This document shows, piece by piece, positions 8,272 through 17,430 of a stretch of DNA of 64,000 bases. The stretch's first letter is position 1, and every line of letters begins with the position of its first letter. The position numbers and the translations under genes were made by a program. Origin of the DNA: Alkalihalobacillus sp. YIM B00296 (GTDB taxonomy: Bacteria > Bacillota > Bacilli > Bacillales > Fictibacillaceae); contig NZ_JAIBLJ010000002.1 in NCBI RefSeq assembly GCF_020179385.1, positions 277,944 to 341,943 of the forward strand. The letters run 5' to 3'. The notes beneath the pieces are model-generated. The model did not search any database. It saw only the letters and a program-made list of their open reading frames with translations, and was not told the DNA's origin.

Positions 8272-9282
8272 TTAATAATCGATTTTCATATCCCCAGGTT
8301 GGATGATTCCTTTTTTTCTCATCCATTCTGATATTACAAGAGAGATGAAAGCAGGTCCAATAAAGTGCAAGAACAGAACAATGAGTAAAGTCTCGAAAGT
8401 AAAGCCCATCGTGCGGAAGGTCATGATCTGGCCGACGAATCCACTTGTCCCCATACCCGCACCTTCAGCAATATTGGATGTTACCCAGACTACCGTTCCA
8501 AACGGTGCCAGGACCATTCCTGCAATTGTTGGCGGAATAAGTATGGCTGGCTTTTTAACAATGTTTGCAACCTGCAGCATAGAGGTTCCGATACCTTGAG
8601 CGATCCAACCTCCCCATCCATTCTCCCGGAAGCTTGCCGTTGCAAACCCTATCATTTGAGCAGCACAACCGATTGTCGCTGCACCTGCTGCTAGTCCATC
8701 GAGCCCAAGCATGATGGCAATCGCGGCACTTGAAATCGGGGCTGTCAAGGCAAGTCCCATCAAGCTGGCAACAAGGATTCCCATTACAAGGGGCCTTTGT
8801 TCTGTCGCCCACATGATGAGCTCACCAAAGTTCTGCATGGCACCGGATATTTGCGGGCCGATGAACTTGGCTACGAGAAAACCGATCGTTACAGTCACAA
8901 ATGGTGTTACGATAATGTCCACTTTCGTTTCCTTCGAGACCATTTTTCCAAACTCTACTGCAAAGAGGGCTGCCACATAACTTCCTGCTGGTCCTCCCCC
9001 TAAGGCACTTCCAGCAGCCCCTGCAATGACAGCAGAAAATAAAACAAGTGGAGGGGCATTCAGACCGTATGCAATTGCAACCCCAATCGCTGGTCCCATC
9101 AAACTCATCGTCAAACTTCCCATTTCCATAAAGAATGCAGACCTAGATAACTCACCCGCTGTCTGCAAAATAAGTCCAATGATGAGAGAAGAGAAGAGTC
9201 CTAATGCCATATAGCTCAGCGCTGTCACTAAATAAGTATGTAATGAAAGGGAGACCCCTTTTTTTCTTAAAAATGATTTCAA
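8272..9282 (-). CDS. PTS_EIIC_2-family membrane protein, orphan
   Basis: 336-residue integral membrane protein with about eight to ten hydrophobic segments and glycine-rich loops such as AGAAGSALGGGPAGSYVA and GWGGWIAQGIGTS. It matches the PTS_EIIC_2 type, a family named for phosphotransferase IIC permeases but usually lacking partner domains. No IIA, IIB or sugar enzyme gene is nearby, so transport by a classical PTS route is not supported. TTG start with GGAGG 8 bases upstream. It lies head of a probable two-gene unit with ytpP. Substrate unknown. Confidence 0.75.
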   Translation of the reverse strand: MKSFLRKKGVSLSLHTYLVTALSYMALGLFSSLIIGLILQTAGELSRSAFFMEMGSLTMSLMGPAIGVAIAYGLNAPPLVLFSAVIAGAAGSALGGGPAGSYVAALFAVEFGKMVSKETKVDIIVTPFVTVTIGFLVAKFIGPQISGAMQNFGELIMWATEQRPLVMGILVASLMGLALTAPISSAAIAIMLGLDGLAAGAATIGCAAQMIGFATASFRENGWGGWIAQGIGTSMLQVANIVKKPAILIPPTIAGMVLAPFGTVVWVTSNIAEGAGMGTSGFVGQIMTFRTMGFTFETLLIVLFLHFIGPAFISLVISEWMRKKGIIQPGDMKIDY

Positions 9283-9430
9283 AAGACTTACCTCCGTTTC
9301 CTTGAAACCTGGCTTAGTTTTTTAATGATTGTATTTACAAAATTCTATCGGAAAAGTATTAAGATTTTTCAACATTCTACGATAATAAAAGTAAGGAAAA
9401 TATATGAGCTATTCGAAACTCTATCTCTAT

Positions 9431-9457
9431 TATATACATAGTCGTTTCAATCGATAA
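9431..9457 (+). promoter_or_regulatory. Possible sigma-D promoter of the chemoreceptor pseudogene
   Basis: TATA at 9431-9434, 15 bases, then ATCGATAA at 9450-9457. This matches the flagellar sigma-D pattern (TAAA, 15, GCCGATAA) at 3 of 4 and 6 of 8 positions. It lies 46 bases before the start codon of a former chemotaxis receptor, the expected kind of target. Confidence 0.3.
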
Positions 9458-9503
9458 AGTAGAGTGGTGAATAGCTATTGCAGAGGAACCAAGGGGAGAA
9501 AGC

Positions 9504-11491
9504 ATGCTTCAATTGCTCAAGGATAATCTTCAGCTATCAATCAAGAATAAAGTACGGCTCATGTTGATTATGGCCGTTGTAGGAATTCTCATTTTATTTG
9601 CCTTTTCAATGTTTTACGTATTCATGACACAGAGCATGAATGAAAAGCCGTCTACAACACCTTTCGACGGAAACTATCGAAGTCCATAGTGAATTTTCGT
9701 CTATCAGGAAACTTGAACAAGAATTTTTATGGACCACTTATGAAGCCTCAGCACAAGAGATTACTGTGAAACTCTCTGAACTTCAAGACCATATCAAAAC
9801 GATTCAAGAAGATAACAACCAATTTTCAGCCTCTTTCAAAAAAATTGCTGATGAAGTAGGTACATATGAGTCCTCCTTCGTTGATACCTCAAAGCTTGTT
9901 TCAGATGTCGATAGTATGCAAGCCATTCTCAATGAAAAAGCAGATGCGATGAGTAAGCTGCTTGGATCCATCAACCCGGCATTATTGAATGAATTCTATG
10001 AGCTTCGTGTTTTAGAGAAACAATACTTTTTAACAAGGACTTCTACGGATGAAAACCGGTATAATGATCAACTTGAAGCTTTAGAAAAAGCAGTCCGTTC
10101 GGCTGGTTTAGAACCGAATCAAACCTCGGGGTTCAATTCTAATCTATTGGCTTATAAGAGTGCAATTGACACCGTAAAAGGTTACGAGGGGCAAATCCAA
10201 CAAACTGTCGTTGCTTTTGAAGAGATTGGTATGAACCTGCAAAAAACAATTGAGAATGTTGAAAAAGAGGTCAGCGCTGAAAACAGAAGCGTAAGTGCAG
10301 ATCAGAAGCGATTGGGGACAGTCCTTTTATGGATCCTGATCATCTTAAGCTTGATTATTTTAGGTGCAATCGGTTCATTAGGATTCTGGCTGACCCGGAC
10401 GATCACTTCTTCGATCACCAGCTTAAAAGAAGGGGCGACAGTCATTGGTGAAGGTCATCTTGGTCATCGTGTCTTCGTTGAACAGAAGGATGAGATGGGA
10501 GAGCTTGCACTTACATTCAACATGATGGCCGAAAAGATGCAAAATGCGATGCAAGAGATCAACACTGCATCAGCTTTCTTCTTCATCTCAGCATCTAGCT
10601 GCTATTTCTGAAGAAACAACCGCACAGACAGAGGAAGTCAATAAAGCGATCCAACAGGTTTCTGCTGATGCCCAAGTCCAGGCAGACCATTTACATGAGA
10701 GCACAGAGTTGATTTCGCGTGTGACCTCTTCAATCGATGAAACAGCAAAATACAGTCTTCAAATCAGCCAAGATTCGCAAGCTACTGAAGAAGAAGGTAA
10801 AGAAGGTCTTAAAATTGTTGATAATCTTGGTAAAAGCTCCGATGAATTCCTTGGGCTTACCAACCATTTGATTCACCAGGTTCAAGAGGCAAACCAGCAT
10901 TCCCAATAAATCGGGTCGATTGTCGATACAATCAAAGGTATTGCTGGCAGCACCGACCTGCTTGCATTGAATGCAGCGATCGAATCAGCAAGAGCTGGAG
11001 ATGCAGGCAGAGAATTCGCAGTGGTTGCCCAAAAGGTCCGGAAGCTTGCGGATCAGAAGCACAAAACATTTATAAGCTTATTACTCTGATGTCCGAGCAA
11101 ATGGAAAAGCTTTCAAATGAGGCTGAGCAATTCGACGACTATCGTACAGAGCAGCAGACTTCTGTTGATCGTACAAAGCAAGCGTTCACGAAAATCGTTG
11201 AAAATGTAACAGGTATCAATGCCCGAATCAAACAGGTTCGTGAAGCGATCAATGAAGTCAACAATGCTGCGAACGAACTCCAAAACATCGCAATGTTTCT
11301 TCAAGAGGAAGATGGACAGTTCAACTTGATCAGTGAAAATCTAGGAAGACCCAAATGCAGACGAAGAATCGGACTGGACGACTGATTATAAAGATGAAGC
11401 TGCTGTTACAGAAGAACTTTCGTTGGAAGAGACTGATTCAGAAGAAGGTTTAGACGAGGACAACTTCAACAGCGAAAAGGAAGATAAATAA
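9504..11491 (+). pseudogene. Methyl-accepting chemotaxis protein, broken by several frameshifts and a stop
   Basis: Read across frames, this is one chemoreceptor of about 660 codons: a membrane segment near 9555-9625, a helical sensing region with a coiled-coil look, a second membrane segment near 10315-10390, a HAMP domain, and a signalling domain with the hairpin tip [19 protein letters not shown] near 10960-11020, ending in an acidic tail. The frame changes near 9640-9690, 10570-10600, 11050-11075 and 11345-11355, and an in-frame TAA lies at 10907-10909. Frameshifts plus a nonsense codon indicate real decay rather than one sequencing error, since neighbouring genes are intact. A terminator follows at 11505-11534. 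Confidence 0.88.
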
Positions 11492-11504
11492 AGAGCATGT
11501 CAGG

Positions 11505-11534
11505 AAAAAACTCATGTAAAAAAGTGAGTTTTTT
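11505..11534 (+). terminator. Intrinsic terminator after the chemoreceptor pseudogene
   Basis: Perfect 10-bp stem AAAAAACTCA/TGAGTTTTTT with a 10-base loop, 14 bases after the last stop of the pseudogene. It can work in both directions. Confidence 0.8.
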
Positions 11535-11624
11535 CTTTACAATGCTTTTCTGCAGGATACAATTGCAAAAAAAACGAAATTTATCAACAAAAGTGAGAAA
11601 TTATCTACATGGACCATGATCCTT

Positions 11625-12626
11625 CTACCAGTTCCCTTGATGTTCGGTATACTGCTGGTGTTCCTTGAATGTCTTCGAAAAATGGTGTTCACCGGATCCA
11701 TCGCCTTTGACAACAAAAAAGAAATAATCATGCTCTTTCGAATTTAAACTGGCTTCTAGGGACTTTTTACCCGGGTTCCCAATCGGTCCTGGAGGCAGCC
11801 CTTCATTAATGTATGTATTATAAGGACTCTTCACTTCAAGGTCTTTATATAGAAGACGTTCTTTCGGTTTATCAAGGACATATTGGACCGTGGCACATGA
11901 TTGTAATTTCCAGTCATCCTCCAACCGGTTCTGGAATACTCCGGCAATCAGTTTTCTCTCTTTATCGACGACCGCTTCTTTTTCTACGATGGAAGCAAGC
12001 GTCACCCATTTTTCTAATTTTTGCTTTGAATTAGGGTCAAGCTCTTGACGTACTTGTTCAAAACGGTCCAGCATCTTCTCGATGATTTCGGTTGCCGTAA
12101 TACCTTTTTGAAAGGAATAGGTATCCGGGAACAAATAGCCTTCTAATTTGTATCGGACATCTTTATCATCCTTAAGCTTTTGTACGAGTGGGTGGTTGAT
12201 TCCTTCACCGGTTTTTGTAAGTTTTAAAAATTCCGTTTTGGTCGCAAGACCCTTTCCTTCAAGCCGGGCTGCTATTTGGTCAGTTGTAAACCCTTCCGGT
12301 ATAGTAACTTCTATTCCTTTATCAATCGGCGATTTCAAAAGCTCGTTATAGATAGATGGGATGGTTTGCGTACTCGAAACCTGATGTTTCCCTGTCTTTA
12401 CCTGCCCGTCGATGTTATTGAGCTTTCCATACAACAAGAAAAACAATTTGTTTTTGATCATCTTTTTCGATTCGAGTTGTTGAGCTACCTCCTGAAGTGA
12501 TTGGCCTTCCTTGACGGTGATCACCTTCTGTTTTTCATGCCAAAATGGAGTAGCTTCATAAACTACCCAGACACAAATTGCAGATACGATTAGGATCGAT
12601 AAAAATATTCCATAATGCTTTTTCAT
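11625..12626 (-). CDS. MltG-like endolytic murein transglycosylase
   Basis: Predicted membrane-anchored YceG/MltG-family enzyme that cuts nascent glycan strands and sets their length. The 333-residue protein has one N-terminal membrane segment (about 7-25), a LysM-like VKEGQSLQEVAQQL region (about 38-60), and the catalytic domain with the conserved glutamate in ASIVEKEAV, AGVFQNRL, LQSCATVQYVL and the C-terminal INEGLPPGPIGNPG. It is intact though shorter than B. subtilis YrrL (about 360). Because the canonical mltG normally lies elsewhere in Bacillus, this may be a second copy. It stands alone, divergent from ytoQ. Confidence 0.85.
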   Translation of the reverse strand: MKKHYGIFLSILIVSAICVWVVYEATPFWHEKQKVITVKEGQSLQEVAQQLESKKMIKNKLFFLLYGKLNNIDGQVKTGKHQVSSTQTIPSIYNELLKSPIDKGIEVTIPEGFTTDQIAARLEGKGLATKTEFLKLTKTGEGINHPLVQKLKDDKDVRYKLEGYLFPDTYSFQKGITATEIIEKMLDRFEQVRQELDPNSKQKLEKWVTLASIVEKEAVVDKERKLIAGVFQNRLEDDWKLQSCATVQYVLDKPKERLLYKDLEVKSPYNTYINEGLPPGPIGNPGKKSLEASLNSKEHDYFFFVVKGDGSGEHHFSKTFKEHQQYTEHQGNW

Positions 12627-12756
12627 AAAAATACCCCATTTTCTAATCTCAGCCCTCAGCTTTTCCTTAATCTCTTATCCTCATTCAAGACGATTTACAG
12701 GAATTTTCCGGAATGCTCATGTTACTATAGATGTAGAACAACAAAGGAGTGATAAA

Positions 12757-13203
12757 GTGAATTTAACAGTCTACCTAGCAGGACAAATCCATGATAATTG
12801 GCGAGATGAAGTAAAACAGAAAGCTGAAAAGATGAATCTTCCGATCACTTTTGTCAATCCGATGACTAACCATGGCCGTTCAGATGCCATCGGCGAAGAG
12901 ATCTTGGGGGAACAACCAAATAAGATCATTAAAGATGATAAAGCCTCTGACTTCAATAATTTAAGAACTGAGATCTTACTATCCAAATCAGATGTGGTTC
13001 TCGCGTTTTTCGGAGAAAGTTACAAGCAATGGAATACGGCGATGGATGCTTCCACTGCTCTTACATTGAATAAACCATTGATTCTGGTCAGAGATGCATC
13101 TCTCCACCATGCATTAAAAGAATTATCCAATAAATCAACTGCAACGGTAGAAAACTTTGATCAAGCGTTACAAGCTCTATCGTATGTATTTGAAGAGGAA
13201 TAA
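12757..13203 (+). CDS. ytoQ: YtoQ family protein
   Basis: 148-residue cytoplasmic protein of the YtoQ family. The fold appears related to nucleoside 2-deoxyribosyltransferases: an N-terminal strand VYLAGQIH, a central FGESYKQWNTAMDAS helix and PLILVRD. No demonstrated reaction is known to me. GTG start with AAAGGAG 8 bases upstream. It is the only plus-strand gene between two minus-strand genes and ends in a long palindromic region shared with the DUF84 gene on the other strand. Confidence 0.85.
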   Translation: MNLTVYLAGQIHDNWRDEVKQKAEKMNLPITFVNPMTNHGRSDAIGEEILGEQPNKIIKDDKASDFNNLRTEILLSKSDVVLAFFGESYKQWNTAMDASTALTLNKPLILVRDASLHHALKELSNKSTATVENFDQALQALSYVFEEE

Positions 13204-13330
13204 AAGGAAAAGGCTGACCCAAAATAAAGTGTCCGAAACCTCCGACACAACATTTTGTACCAATAACACGATTTTTCTCACAATGTTGTTAAGTCGGTGA
13301 CCTCAGGCACTATTGGGCCAGTCCCTTTTT
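13204..13330. terminator. Bidirectional nested palindrome between ytoQ and the DUF84 gene
   Basis: Outer arms GGCTGACCCAA and TTGGGCCAGTCC enclose inner sequences with GTGTC and GGCAC. T-runs lie at both ends (CCTTTTA on the minus strand, CCCTTTTTA on the plus strand), placed between convergent genes. Architecture resembles the hairpins at 7361-7403 and 61921-61975. Confidence 0.6.
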
Positions 13331-13334
13331 ATGT

Positions 13335-13841
13335 TCACTTCTTATAAAATTGATACTGACCGATCAACAGGCGGACAATATGGGCGAACATTTCTTCACG
13401 TGTGATCCAGCCATCTGTAAAAATCCCGATGGCACCTTCCTTCTTCCGTACATCCTTTTGTTTCGTGTAATCAGCCATTACATCACCTAATTCTCTACCA
13501 AAGCGAACCGGGTCGCTGATTTCCTTAGGAAGAAGAATCTTCGCCCCGCTAGCCATATAGGTATCCAGTTTTTCTGTTACAAGCGCTCCCCAATTACACA
13601 AAAAGAGGCCTCCTTCAGAATCCACTACCCCGCCTTCAAGTCCTATACCGATTTTGTTTCCTGAATCGACGCAAGCTTTGGCCCGGTTGATGGCTCCTTT
13701 TCTCGTTTCTGAATCTGAAAAAGGCTGAGGTGAGACAAGCGACGGAACATCCATCCCTTCAACCTGCCAATCGAGAGACTCGACGATCGATCGGACGGCT
13801 AGAACTTTCGTTGGATTTTTTGACCCAACCGCTACAATCAC
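13335..13841 (-). CDS. DUF84 inosine/xanthosine triphosphatase (YjjX-like)
   Basis: Predicted house-cleaning phosphatase that hydrolyses non-canonical purine triphosphates such as ITP and XTP. The roughly 168-residue protein shows the family opening VAVGSKNPTKVLAVRS, the SDSETRKGAINRAKAC segment, GIGLEGGVV and a C-terminal GIFTDGWITRE. The GTG at 13841 is chosen since GGAGTG lies 9 bases upstream; an earlier GTG at 13853 lies inside that site. It is single, convergent with ytoQ. Substrate preference cannot be read from sequence. Confidence 0.85.
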   Translation of the reverse strand: MIVAVGSKNPTKVLAVRSIVESLDWQVEGMDVPSLVSPQPFSDSETRKGAINRAKACVDSGNKIGIGLEGGVVDSEGGLFLCNWGALVTEKLDTYMASGAKILLPKEISDPVRFGRELGDVMADYTKQKDVRKKEGAIGIFTDGWITREEMFAHIVRLLIGQYQFYKK

Positions 13842-13956
13842 TTTATAACACACTCCAATCCTATAGGTTTAAATGCTGACGGTGCCTGGTACAAAAACCA
13901 ATCCCTTGTCCCGCAACGGTTTCCAATCGGTCCCTGGTACAAATCAAGAACCGAGT

Positions 13957-13983
13957 AAAGGCACCGATTGTACATCGGTGCCT
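13957..13983 (-). terminator. Intrinsic terminator of ytoP
   Basis: Perfect 10-bp stem AGGCACCGAT/ATCGGTGCCT with a 5-base loop, followed by TTTACT on the minus strand, 7 bases after the ytoP stop. The region 13870-13985 contains further GGTGCCTGGTAC-like repeats. Confidence 0.75.
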
Positions 13984-13990
13984 GTGATTA

Positions 13991-15061
13991 TTAATTATAG
14001 ATGATTTGATCGACGGTTGATTTGTCAGAGTGCTTGACCAACTTGACGATCAATTCTTTGGCCGCCGCATAATCTTCTATGTGGATGATCGATGCTGAGG
14101 TATGGATATACCGGGAGCAGATTCCGACTACGGCAGATGGTACGCCTTCGTTCGAAATATGTACACTTCCTGCATCTGTTCCACCCTGGGAAATAAAGTA
14201 CTGATAAGGGATATTGTTTGATTCAGCTGTATCAAGGATGAAATCACGAATGCCTTTATGTGTCACCATTGTACGGTCCAGAATCCGCAGCAATGCTCCC
14301 TTACCTAATTGCCCGAAAGCTTCCTTATCCCCATTGGCATCATTCGCCGGGCTTGCATCCAATGCGTAGAAGATGTCCGGTTGGATTAGGTTGGCTGCTG
14401 TCTTCGATCCACGTAACCCTACCTCTTCCTGGACTGTAGCGCCTGAGTATAGCGTATTCGGTAGTTCTTCACCCTGTAGCTCCTTCATCAGCTCAATCGC
14501 AAGACCCACTCCATATCGGTTATCCCATGCTTTCGCCAAAATCTTTTTCTTATTCGCCATCGGTGTGAAGGGACAGATGGGAACGATTTGTTGTCCAGGT
14601 CGAACACCGATCGCTTCTGCGTCTTCCCTGTCATCTGCGCCGATATCGATATACATATGCTTCAATGGCATCGGTTTGGATCGCTGGGATTCTTCAAGTA
14701 AATGTGGCGGTATCGAGCCGACAACCCCGATTACCGGCCCATTATCGGTCATGACCTGCATCCGTTGAGCCAATAAGACCTGGCTCCACCAGCCGCCTAA
14801 CGTCTCGAATTTCAGCATTCCGTTTTTGGTAATCTTGGTCACCATGAAACCGACTTCATCCATGTGGCCTGCTACCATGATCTTTGGTCCGCCTTCTTTT
14901 CCTTTTTTCACACCAAAGATACTTCCAAGCTTATCCTGGATGATTTCATCCGAAACAGGCTCTAGCTGACTTCGAACAAACTTCTTTACATCATGCTCGA
15001 ATCCTGGAGCACCTTGTAATTCTGTTAAAGTTTGAAATAATCGTAAGGTTTCTTCCTTCAT
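13991..15061 (-). CDS. ytoP: M42 family metallo-aminopeptidase YtoP
   Basis: Cytoplasmic dinuclear-metal aminopeptidase related to glutamyl and lysyl aminopeptidases. The 356-residue protein carries the M42 ligands in order: AGHMDEVG (about residues 66-73), AWDNRYGV (about 178), the catalytic QEEVGLRG (about 212-219), DASPAND (about 234) and the final histidine in SRYIHTSAS. Length is normal. Nothing in the neighbourhood indicates a specific substrate. It is monocistronic with a terminator and lies beside the queC operon. Confidence 0.9.
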   Translation of the reverse strand: MKEETLRLFQTLTELQGAPGFEHDVKKFVRSQLEPVSDEIIQDKLGSIFGVKKGKEGGPKIMVAGHMDEVGFMVTKITKNGMLKFETLGGWWSQVLLAQRMQVMTDNGPVIGVVGSIPPHLLEESQRSKPMPLKHMYIDIGADDREDAEAIGVRPGQQIVPICPFTPMANKKKILAKAWDNRYGVGLAIELMKELQGEELPNTLYSGATVQEEVGLRGSKTAANLIQPDIFYALDASPANDANGDKEAFGQLGKGALLRILDRTMVTHKGIRDFILDTAESNNIPYQYFISQGGTDAGSVHISNEGVPSAVVGICSRYIHTSASIIHIEDYAAAKELIVKLVKHSDKSTVDQIIYN

Positions 15062-15128
15062 GATTTCTCCCTTCCATTTCCAGAAAAATGATCAACAACC
15101 TTATTGTAACGTAACATCAAATGGACCG

Positions 15129-15812
15129 CTATACACGAGGCCTTTTAGCATATGGGATAGGGTCTTCCGCTCCTGCTTCCTCAAAACCTTTCAAGCGTAA
15201 TAAACAGCTGTCACATTCTCCGCAAGCAACTTCTTCTCCCAAATAGCAAGAAGTGGTCAATTCATATGGGACACCTAAGCGAAGGCCCTCCTCGATCGTT
15301 TCCTTCTTGGTTAGCTGGATCAATGGGGCTTCGATCTTGAACTCCCCCCCCGTTGTACCTGTCTTTGTCGCTAGGTTCACCGTATCATTCATACTTGATA
15401 TGAATTCAGGACGGCAATCAGGATATCCGCTATAATCGACTGCCGAAACGCCGATATAGATCGCTTCAGCTCCGATCACTTCTGCATAAGCACTCGCAAG
15501 CGAAAGGAAAATCATATTCCGGGCAGGGACGTATGTTGACGGGATATCTTCTTCTACCCCGCCTTGCCTTACCTCAATCGTTTCATCCGTCAATGCACTA
15601 CCGCCAATCTGTTGTAAAAAACTCACATCGACAATCCGATGTTCGGGCGATCCGAAGTGAGCAGCCACTTTTTCCGCCTGCTCGACCTCCCGGTTATGGC
15701 GCTGACCGTAATGAAATGTAATCGGATACAGCTCGTATCCTTTCTCTTTTGCCATTCCCATGCAGGTCGTACTGTCCAATCCTCCACTTAAGACAACCAC
15801 TGCTTTTTTCAT
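15129..15812 (-). CDS. queC: 7-cyano-7-deazaguanine synthase QueC
   Basis: ATP-dependent enzyme that turns 7-carboxy-7-deazaguanine into preQ0 in queuosine synthesis. The 227-residue protein starts with the PP-loop SGGLDSTT (about residues 9-16), has the Bacillus-type YVPARNMIFLSLA segment, and ends with the zinc-binding cysteines CYLGEEVACGECDSC. It is the last gene of queD-queE-queC, two bases after queE, so translation is probably coupled. Together with queF near 7.4 kb it completes the path to preQ1. Confidence 0.95.
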   Translation of the reverse strand: MKKAVVVLSGGLDSTTCMGMAKEKGYELYPITFHYGQRHNREVEQAEKVAAHFGSPEHRIVDVSFLQQIGGSALTDETIEVRQGGVEEDIPSTYVPARNMIFLSLASAYAEVIGAEAIYIGVSAVDYSGYPDCRPEFISSMNDTVNLATKTGTTGGEFKIEAPLIQLTKKETIEEGLRLGVPYELTTSCYLGEEVACGECDSCLLRLKGFEEAGAEDPIPYAKRPRV

Positions 15813-15814
15813 CG

Positions 15815-16546
15815 TTAAACCCCTCTCTGATCCGGATGCCAGATGACTTTGTGCATCTGTAAGCTCAACTTCACTTCTGGAAGCGGCTCTGCAAGTATTT
15901 TTTCAACAAGTTTTTGCGGGGGCATCGTTTCCCAAACAGGACTATATAAAACTTGCCCAACATGATGATGTTTTTTGACTACAGATGTTGCAACCTCGAA
16001 ATCCTCATTATTTCCGATGACGAATTTAACTTCATCCTGCGGTCTCAAAAGTTCAAAATTGGTGTAAATCATTCGCTCCATTTCGCCTGAATCAGGAAGC
16101 TTGAAGTCCATGATAAACCGCGCTTTTTTACCGACTCCTTCATTCTCACTCCGTAGTTTTTCAAAAGGCGCCAGATCAATTGCCCCGTTTGTTTCAATAT
16201 GAACGTCAACAATTTGGTCCAACTCACACATTGCCTGCAGAAGTGCTGCCGATTTTTTTCCATGGATCAATGGTTCTCCACCTGTAAAACAAATCCGGTG
16301 GCTGGAAAAACTTTTGACCTTTTTCACGATTTCCTCAATTGTTGCTTTGTATTCTTCTTTTGCAGGTGCATAACTGTACGTCGTATCACACCATGTGCAA
16401 CGAAGATTACAATGGAAGACGCGGACAAAGATCGTCGGGAAGCCAGCCATCCCCCCCTCACCCTCAACCGTTTCGAATATCTCAACCATCGGAAGCTCCC
16501 ACTGCATATATTCTGTTTTTTCCGGCAATACCATTTGTTTAGTCAT
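15815..16546 (-). CDS. queE: 7-carboxy-7-deazaguanine synthase QueE (radical SAM)
   Basis: Radical SAM enzyme that contracts 6-carboxytetrahydropterin to 7-carboxy-7-deazaguanine. The 243-residue protein has the [4Fe-4S] motif in FHCNLRCTWCDTTY (about residues 46-59), a GEGG substrate loop before it and the SAM-binding FTGGEPLIH (about 94-102). The reading frame overlaps the end of queD by 8 bases and runs 2 bases from queC, the layout of a tight operon. Gene order is queD-queE-queC here. Confidence 0.95.
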   Translation of the reverse strand: MTKQMVLPEKTEYMQWELPMVEIFETVEGEGGMAGFPTIFVRVFHCNLRCTWCDTTYSYAPAKEEYKATIEEIVKKVKSFSSHRICFTGGEPLIHGKKSAALLQAMCELDQIVDVHIETNGAIDLAPFEKLRSENEGVGKKARFIMDFKLPDSGEMERMIYTNFELLRPQDEVKFVIGNNEDFEVATSVVKKHHHVGQVLYSPVWETMPPQKLVEKILAEPLPEVKLSLQMHKVIWHPDQRGV

Positions 16547-17012
16547 TTTCCATCCACTCTCGTTTCAACGTTGCATAACTTGTCGGAGTTTCATATAACT
16601 TCAACTCTTCGATCCTCGTTCCACGTTCCTTATATTGTGAAGTCTTGAGACGGTTCTCCAAACGCTCCCAGATCCACACGATCATATTTTCAGCCGTTGT
16701 ATTCATATTCGGTAAAACTTCGTTCAAATAACGATGGTCCAATTTCGCATCGATTTCTTCTTTGAAAATTTGCTTGATTTCTCCAAAGTCGATTGTCAGC
16801 CCGATATCATCTACAAACCCGCTGATCGTGATGACTAATCGATACGTATGCCCATGAAGACTCTTGCATTTCCCTTCATAGCAATGCAAGTGGTGAGCTG
16901 CATCGAACGTGAATTCCTTCGTGACTGCAACACGCTTATTATGGTACCTCAGTTCATGACGTTGTATATCCACATCAATTCGTTCCACTTTCTTCGGAAT
17001 CTGAAAATCCAT
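16539..17012 (-). CDS. queD: 6-carboxy-5,6,7,8-tetrahydropterin synthase QueD
   Basis: Converts dihydroneopterin triphosphate to 6-carboxytetrahydropterin, the second step from GTP. The 157-residue protein shows the zinc and catalytic motif FDAAHHLHCYEGKCKSLHGHTY (His pair, Cys and HGH, about residues 35-56), then TIDFGEIK and the catalytic LDHRYLNE region. It is first in the operon; AGGAGG precedes the ATG by about 9 bases. I looked for a preQ1 riboswitch in the 70 bases upstream and did not see one. Confidence 0.93.
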   Translation of the reverse strand: MDFQIPKKVERIDVDIQRHELRYHNKRVAVTKEFTFDAAHHLHCYEGKCKSLHGHTYRLVITISGFVDDIGLTIDFGEIKQIFKEEIDAKLDHRYLNEVLPNMNTTAENMIVWIWERLENRLKTSQYKERGTRIEELKLYETPTSYATLKREWMEND

Positions 17013-17084
17013 ATTATCAAGCCTCCTTTTCTGAGTTGAAGTTTTATGATCAATGTTATTCCTCTTTAACTAAAACACTGTTGA

Positions 17085-17175
17085 TTGTTTGAGCGTATTC
17101 GCGACACTCCTACGGGGACAGCGATCCAGGAGAGACTCCGCAGTGAGGAACGAACGAGGAGGCTCGCGAAATTAG
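17085..17175 (+). repeat. Bacillaceae-type intergenic repeat (CGACACTCCTRCGGG element)
   Basis: GCGACACTCCTACGGGGACAGCG, then GAGACTCCGCAG, and ACGAGGAGGCTCGCG. From memory, elements with these blocks occur in many copies between genes in Bacillaceae. Its first block is the reverse complement of part of family B at 7270-7292. It is followed by GATGTCCAGCTCC and then family A copy 2. Confidence 0.65.
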
Positions 17176-17205
17176 ACTATGCGTGTAAAAATTTGGATGC
17201 AGAAA

Positions 17206-17382
17206 GTGATGTCCAGCTCCATCGACCAGTCACTTGGATTACTTCAAACCTCCTGCGGCGGTCGACACATTGATTTACATCTTATGTGGGAGTCCACGCA
17301 GAACCGAACTTTGTTTGGTTCGAGCTCCTCGTCAGTTTTCCAGTGACCTATGTGCCTAAACAGGTCGCTTCCGCTTTTCTTT
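17206..17382 (+). repeat. Dispersed intergenic repeat, family A, copy 2
   Basis: The most complete copy: it opens with GTGATGTCCAGCTCC, then CTTCAAACCTCCTGCGGCGG, GACACATTGATTTACATC, CACGCAGAACCGAACTTTG, GAGCTCCTCGTCAG, TTCCAGTGACCTATG and GTCGCTTCCGCTTTTC. The rest of the 17013-17613 gap holds the element at 17085-17175, a hairpin at 17431-17460 and the leader of the next gene. Confidence 0.75.
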
Positions 17383-17430
17383 TGCCTGGGACAGCGAGTA
17401 TATTTCCAAATCATACGAAAAAAGCCAAAT

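Noticed and set aside
8555-8812. 85-residue minus ORF with several cysteines
   Set aside because: Lies wholly inside the orphan PTS-like gene in another frame; a shadow.
13860-13985. Small RNA gene in the GGTGCCTGGTAC-rich gap
   Set aside because: Only repeats and the ytoP terminator are visible; no promoter or known RNA motif.
17013-17084. preQ1 riboswitch ahead of queD
   Set aside because: No aptamer-like sequence with the expected short hairpin and A-rich tail was seen in this gap.
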